Shown here piece after piece: positions 58,510 through 64,000 of a DNA stretch of 64,000 bases. Position 1 is the stretch's first letter. Each line of letters opens with the position of its first letter. Source of the stretch: Ophioderma brevispina (Eukaryota > Echinodermata > Ophiuroidea > Amphilepidida > Ophiodermatidae); the NCBI GenBank assembly GCA_023653785.1, contig JAMKCH010072209.1, positions 1 to 64,000 of the forward strand, written 5' to 3'. The notes beneath the pieces were generated by a model, which did not search any database, was not told the DNA's origin, and saw nothing but the letters and a program-made list of their open reading frames with translations. The translations under genes were made by a program, and so were the position numbers.

Positions 58510-61500
58510 AGTTTAACCCATGAGGTTTTCCACCTTATTCCAGTGAGGTTTTAGGTGCCATGCGCAAGAAACGGGTGCTTGTAAAATTTTTTTTTTTGTT
58601 CATAGTTTCAATAATATCCACCAGAAGGTTTTCCAAAATTCAGTTGATTTTGGATTGTACAATATTAAGCACACCCAAACATCTATATAGCAAGTCTCAC
58701 TTGTACATTGTGATGTAAATTTCTAATTTGAAACCTTGTCTTACAGAGAATTAGAATAAGTTTAATAGTCAAATTAATTCAAATAGTTCATCACTTGCTG
58801 TTGTGGCTAAAAGGTATACAGAAGCCTTACTGCAAAAAGACCTTAACCCCCCTGTGCATTACACCAATTTGAATGGTTATTCATTGATTAAACGGGTTAT
58901 GCCAAGGGGGAAGCTTAAAGGCTGCGCAAGGTTTTGTTTTTGAATTACAAGTGTAGAATTCTCAGAGTTATATCATGTTATATTATAGTAGTGAGGCGAA
59001 CAGAAATACTAGCCGGGTTGAAGTGCTGTATGTGAGCTGTCCCTTATGTCGCGAAATTTGACCCCCCCATAAATTTTATCATGACAACTTTTTTTTTTTT
59101 TCTCCAGAAAACTTGTTAGTCAAGGCTTAAGAAGTAGTAGTCACAAGAAAATGAAGAGGTTTCTCTTCCCATTGTTTTAAGTACTGAGAAAGAAGATGCC
59201 TACATCTTATTCATGGCATGTTTATCATGTTAACAAGAAATTTTTATTGGTTTAAAGGGGATTTATCGGCTAAGGCTTCGTGCCCAGATCTTGTTGAAAT
59301 TCTCATGAATACATGGTATTGAGATGAACGAACATGTGTGCCAATTTTAATTTTTTCCAAAAAGAGCTTTTAAGAGATATGTCACGTACTGCGTTTTAAA
59401 ATTCCCATAGAGTTGTCAGGGGGCTGATTTTGCAGTATAAAAATGACCAACACCAATGTTTTGTGAAAAACTACAGATTTCGTTCATTATTTCCAAGTAT
59501 TGATGAGTTTAATAAATGGGGTGTTTTGTTTTTAATGTTAAAGAAATATCAAAATTCCAACCAATTTTTATTTTTTTTCTGTATAACCATCAAAAACAAG
59601 CACAGGGTGGGTTGCAACAACACTTTTTTTGTTAAGTGTTTCTAAGATACTGACGTCTCCCCACTTTTTTCTATTTTTCCTAGAAGAACCTACAACTCCC
59701 GTGGTGATGAATAAAGGGTCATATGAAAGGAAATCAAATTCTAGAAAATTCTCCACGTTAGATTTTGCAGATTGAGTGTTTTCTATTTGAAATATATTTT
59801 TTTTATTTTTTGCTTTTTTTAAGTTTTTTACTTTTTTTGTGAAATATTTTTTTCTAAAGAATTAAACACTTGATTCAAAAAAGCTAACGTGAGATGTTAG
59901 TATTTTTTTGTCTTATAAACACATCCCTAAAGTTTCAGCTTAAAGCACCTTCCATTTAGTTGGGAACTGTGATGTAATTGCAAATTAGGGAATTTTTAAA
60001 AAATAATAAAAACACTAACACCACCATGCAGTCTTGAAACTGCAAAAAATTGTGGATGAGAGTTCCATCCGTACCATAAGTCACGTTTGGACTCAATTGA
60101 GTCAAGGGGTTTGGTCATTTTATGGTCATTTTATCTGTAAGACCCTTTTATCCGATGATCCTACCTTAAGTCAAGCCCTCCGCCCCTCCATTCTGACTGC
60201 AGTAGATGGATAGTGGGTGCAGCAATTACGCAGTGTAGCCTGAACACCGCAAACATCGCGTTTATACTGCGTCTTGCTGGTCACGTTCATATACGCAATG
60301 TGCGTAATTTAACAGCGCGTGACGATCACCACGAGATGGTATTGGTTCCTTGGGTTGAAACATTTGTTTTCATATGGGTGTAATTATTTAATGAATAAAA
60401 AATAATGATAAGAATATTTTTGACAAATTTGTCAATAGAAAGCACAAATACACCCATTCTAAATAAGAATTGACTGCGCCCCAATCCACCACTCAAATAT
60501 TGGATGCCCATCCATTATGACACGCATCTAAGATGGCCAAAACCAAAAAATCTCATCTTTTATTTTCTCTATTAAAATCAGAGTCTTCTGAAAAAGCCTC
60601 TTTTTAGGCCAAGTCGTATTTAAAAACGTTGAGAGCCTGTAACTAAACTTGGAAACGTAATGGAATCTGGAATTTCCTTTTGACCATCTCTGTAGCACAA
60701 TAACGATGTACCTTTACTCAATTGGAAAAAAAATCTGAGAGGGTGATGGTTGGAATGGATGACCATAATGTGAGTCAGTGGTGAATTACTGAGAAGGACT
60801 TTGGAATTATACACTGATCCACTAATATGTGTACAAGTGGTACCTCGGCTACGTAACTAATTTCAAACCTGCTATTCTGTGATACAAAAGCTCCTCTACT
60901 GGAATGTTTATTTTTTTATTAATAGTTGTGAGGAAAAAACACGCTAAGGAATCGAACCAATTACTGTCTGAGATAGCTGGATTGAAATTAAAGTTTAGGA
61001 CAATTGATAATTAGCTTGTAGAAGATTTTAATACAATTATGTCTCCGCAGGTTGATGACAATAAGAAGCTTTGTGAATGTCAGGTCTCTGCAAGATAGAT
61101 CGTGAAGGCAAGCCAGGAGGTTTTGCTGCAGCTGTGTTGTCGTCAAGGTTGGTATAACTAGCTCAGGCTGTAAAGTTGAAATATCGGAAACAAACTGTGC
61201 TGCCGGGACAACAACGGTTTTCTCATGGCCGTTAATCATCTTTTATTATCAGCCAGCGGGCTTAATGCAGTAAAGTCTGATCATCTGTCCTGAGTGTCCA
61301 ATAAAACCACCAGCTTTTCTCCATCTCTAACAGATAATCACATTAAATAAATGTGACATCATAGCAATATTCATGAGTTTTTTTAATTTCAGTACTTGCA
61401 TCATCAAAAATGTTATATTTTTATTCAAACCATAATTACATTTTGGACATATGGTTTCATAGATACAATAAATTGACTTTACTAAAAAAATGAAAAAACT

Positions 61501-62040
61501 TAAGATTTATTCAATTGTCAACATTCTCAAAAATCAATATTAGCAAAATTCCTTCGATCATGTCACAAAATTAGAAGGCTCCTACTGGGTTCCAACAACC
61601 AACCTGCTAATAACAAGACCGTCATCACCAGTCCGCCCCATAATCTGAATTGGCTGAAAAGAAGGCCATTCTTTTGCAATATAGCACCAAAATGCACATA
61701 ATACATGCAGACATGGGGACGTTCTTGCTGCTCTTGTTGCTGCAGGAGCATGGTTTGTTGACGAAATCTCAGTGTTCATTCGTTATGCGGAGTGAAGAAA
61801 GGTCCTTAAAGCAATAGCCTGCCATTTGTCAAATTCACATCAAACTTACTCTTATGCGAAGTCTTGGTCAGCAGCTCTTGAGAAAGGGTTCTTCAGGTGA
61901 TCGATTTCAAGAGCCACTAAACTGAAGGAAAGAGTGATTAGTTATCCTAATACACATGGCAGCAATTATTACATACGACATTCTTGCCACTCACATGAGA
62001 ATATAACCAGCCATCTGGCCCAAAAAATGGTGTTTGAGTT
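58510..62040. other. No supported gene; scattered unassigned frames
   Basis: The minus frame 60988-61239 (VVVPAAQFVSDISTLQPEL and onward) and two overlapping minus frames at 61563-61779 are protein-like but lack splice sites or known motifs. Segment 60860-60960 is related to 62710-62800 (AAAAGCTCC...GGAATCGAACCA), so at least that part is a dispersed repeat. A pyrimidine tract and acceptor lie near 59088-59106. Confidence 0.3.
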
Positions 62041-62629
62041 TAACCCTCGTCTTACCAAGGGGGGGGGTGTGTTACCGACCACCAGTGAACTTGCTCTGGT
62101 GCGCTACAATGCCAAAAAGGCTCGACGTAAAAAGCCTTCTAGGTAATCATTCTTCATTCCGTTTGTTCCTTTAGACAAAAACACATGTGAAGGTAGCACC
62201 TTCACCGTGGTTGGGGTATGCCATAGAAGGGTAAGGGGGGTGCCGTTGCCACCCAGGGGGATATTTTATGGTGACTTCTGAACAATATTATGACACAGTA
62301 TGGCTCTAAAAGTCTATGGAAAACTATCATTTGCCATCATTTAGAGCTGAAAACGCATGAAAATCCGCTATAACTTTTTTAGCACAAAAATTGGATTTTC
62401 GCCTATTTATGTGGAAAATGCCAATTACGCCGAATGCGGACTTAATGACGTCATTGATGATGCCTATAGGTATGTTGGCCTACCTAGTTTGGTATCAATG
62501 AAAGAGGACCATAGCTATATCCACGGTGGTATCAATATAAAGCAATCAGGTGCTTTCTAACAAATCTCAAGGGGGGTGGAACCCCCTGTTAATATTGTGT
62601 TCCAAAAAAGGCTTGGTAAGACTAGGGTT
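62041..62629. mobile_element. TIR element (MITE), about 590 bp
   Basis: The left AACCCTCGTCTTACCAAG is mirrored by the right CTTGGTAAGACTAGGGTT (16-17 of 18 pair), followed inward on the left by a G run. The interior includes GGATTTTCGCCTATTTATG. No transposase frame. Confidence 0.7.
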
Positions 62630-64000
62630 CTAAATCCCATGTCAGGTAGTTGAAGGGGGAGTGTGAAATCAATGTCTATTAGAGTAATGGTAGTTTTGAC
62701 CAAAGGTTACTCGACCCATAACAGGTCCTGTGATGACAAAAGCTCCCTCTATGAAATGGTTTGAGGAAAACACAGCAAAGGAATCGAACCAAGTCAAGTT
62801 GAGGATAGTGTGGTGGGACACTGATGAATTTGTGGCATTGAAGGTTGTATGATGTCGCCCAACAAATATGAACACAAAGACTCTGAGTATGACGAAACAA
62901 ACACACAGTTGACACTTAATCAATTTTATAGATTAAGGTGATAATGTTGAAAACATCTTTGGCATTATACATGTAGCCATTGTTAACTTCATCTCGATGA
63001 CATTGTCTATACTCCAGTACAAAAAACTCCTCCCACTCTGCATGTAGTAGGTTGCAAATATGTTTTTAACCTTAAATTATGTGTGTGGCATAAGTTTTGC
63101 TGTGTTATTTCACAGCAATTTTAATGAAACACTACCACTTTGTTTCCCTTCAGTTCATTCTTTATTATTTACAAAATACGAGAAAATGAACCAAAATAAG
63201 AAAAAAATACAAAAATTGGGGGGGGTTTTTTACAAAATTTTTTTTCCCCCATTTTTTTTTTGGGGCCAAATAACTTATTTTCAGATAAGTCCCCAGGTGA
63301 CCCCCTTAGATTTGATGAAAATCCATCAATTGTATCCTCATATGGGTATAATGAACCTACAGAAAATTTTAGCCTAATTGTCCCAGTCGTTTAGAAATTA
63401 CAGCCTGTTGAAAATTACTAAGGGACCACCCTTGTTAGTCGACTCGACGCACATTGATGATTTTTTGATTTTCAGAGACGCATATCTTTAATTGAAGGGT
63501 GCTAAGGTGAAAATTGGTACTCTAAGTACCTCTGCCCAATATTTCAGAATCTGTTCATCAAAAACAGTGTATTACCCATGTGAAGTTACAGGCATCAAAA
63601 AACACAAGTTTTAGGTAGCGAACATATTTTTTCAATGTTTCAAGGGGGCCAGGTCCAGATAACTGTCCCAGAGGATGCTCAAATGTGGTGTATGTAATAT
63701 TCTGGGTATATATCTATACTCCAGAGAAGGAACGGCTAAGCAGGACTTTAAGGATATGCCAAGTGCCCGAAGTGGGTCCTACACACATTATTCTTTAAAA
63801 AGCGCCCCCTTGTGGTGGGTGGTTGACCATGTGAACAGTTACTCAAGGTATTGAAATTTACAACAAGAGATATTATTAGACTTATGTGGCAAATTGCAGT
63901 AATGTGACTCAACCTTCATGGTTTTACCATTTTCCATAGATATACACAGTTAAGGAAAATATCCTTTATTCAGAAAGTGTGTTGACCCCGTTCTTACTGT
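62630..64000. other. No supported gene
   Basis: 62690-62830 is a repeat shared with 60860-60960. 63215-63265 has adjacent G, T and C runs. 63370-64000 is non-coding with no clear repeat unit. Confidence 0.35.

Overview
The window looks like nuclear DNA of an AT-rich, repeat-dense animal genome. Introns, a metazoan Golgi sulfotransferase, two kinds of non-LTR retrotransposon remnant, a solo LTR and many short inverted-repeat elements all fit a marine invertebrate. A deuterostome of the echinoderm/hemichordate type is my best guess, but nothing here proves it. There are no bacterial operons, CRISPR arrays or phage genes.

Only one gene is secure: an HS3ST5/HS3ST1-type heparan sulfate 3-O-sulfotransferase on the minus strand (5097-6149). 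It has a type II signal anchor, a PAPS-binding loop, the catalytic Glu region and the C-terminal Cys pair, all in one coding exon. A splice acceptor lies just upstream of its probable start, and a poly(A) signal lies about 370 bases past its stop. A handful of short, splice-flanked open stretches (21.5, 24.3, 25.2-26.9, 29.1, 39.5, 48.3 and 56.4 kb) may be exons of unidentified genes. None shows a diagnosable domain.

The rest is repeats, in layers. 0-4.2 kb: a jockey-like LINE 3' end split by a 1.1 kb palindrome, then a second foldback element, then a hAT-type MITE with an exact 8-bp duplication. 6.8-7.9 kb: a foldback element whose arms are built of 16-bp tandem units. 12.3-13.5 kb: a solo LTR with an exact 5-bp target duplication. 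14.1-19.7 kb: a palindromic satellite broken up by a 1.8 kb LINE fragment and, further on, by a CR1-like reverse transcriptase pseudogene that itself carries a MITE. 20-24 kb: GC-rich duplications, a tRNA-like sequence, a MITE and a foldback element. 30-35 kb: two copies of another repeat, one with a SINE-like insertion. 37-41 kb: two related hAT-type elements, one carrying a nested element. 41.3-47.5 kb: a 2.67 kb tandem duplication ending in a full foldback copy. 50-58 kb: another foldback, a degenerate ~180-bp array, GC-rich repeats, and a foldback nested inside a smaller element. 62.0-62.6 kb: one more TIR element.

The most striking feature is at least seven long palindromic (foldback) elements of 0.9-1.5 kb from at least six unrelated sequence families in 64 kb. 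None encodes a visible transposase, so movement would depend on enzymes supplied elsewhere.
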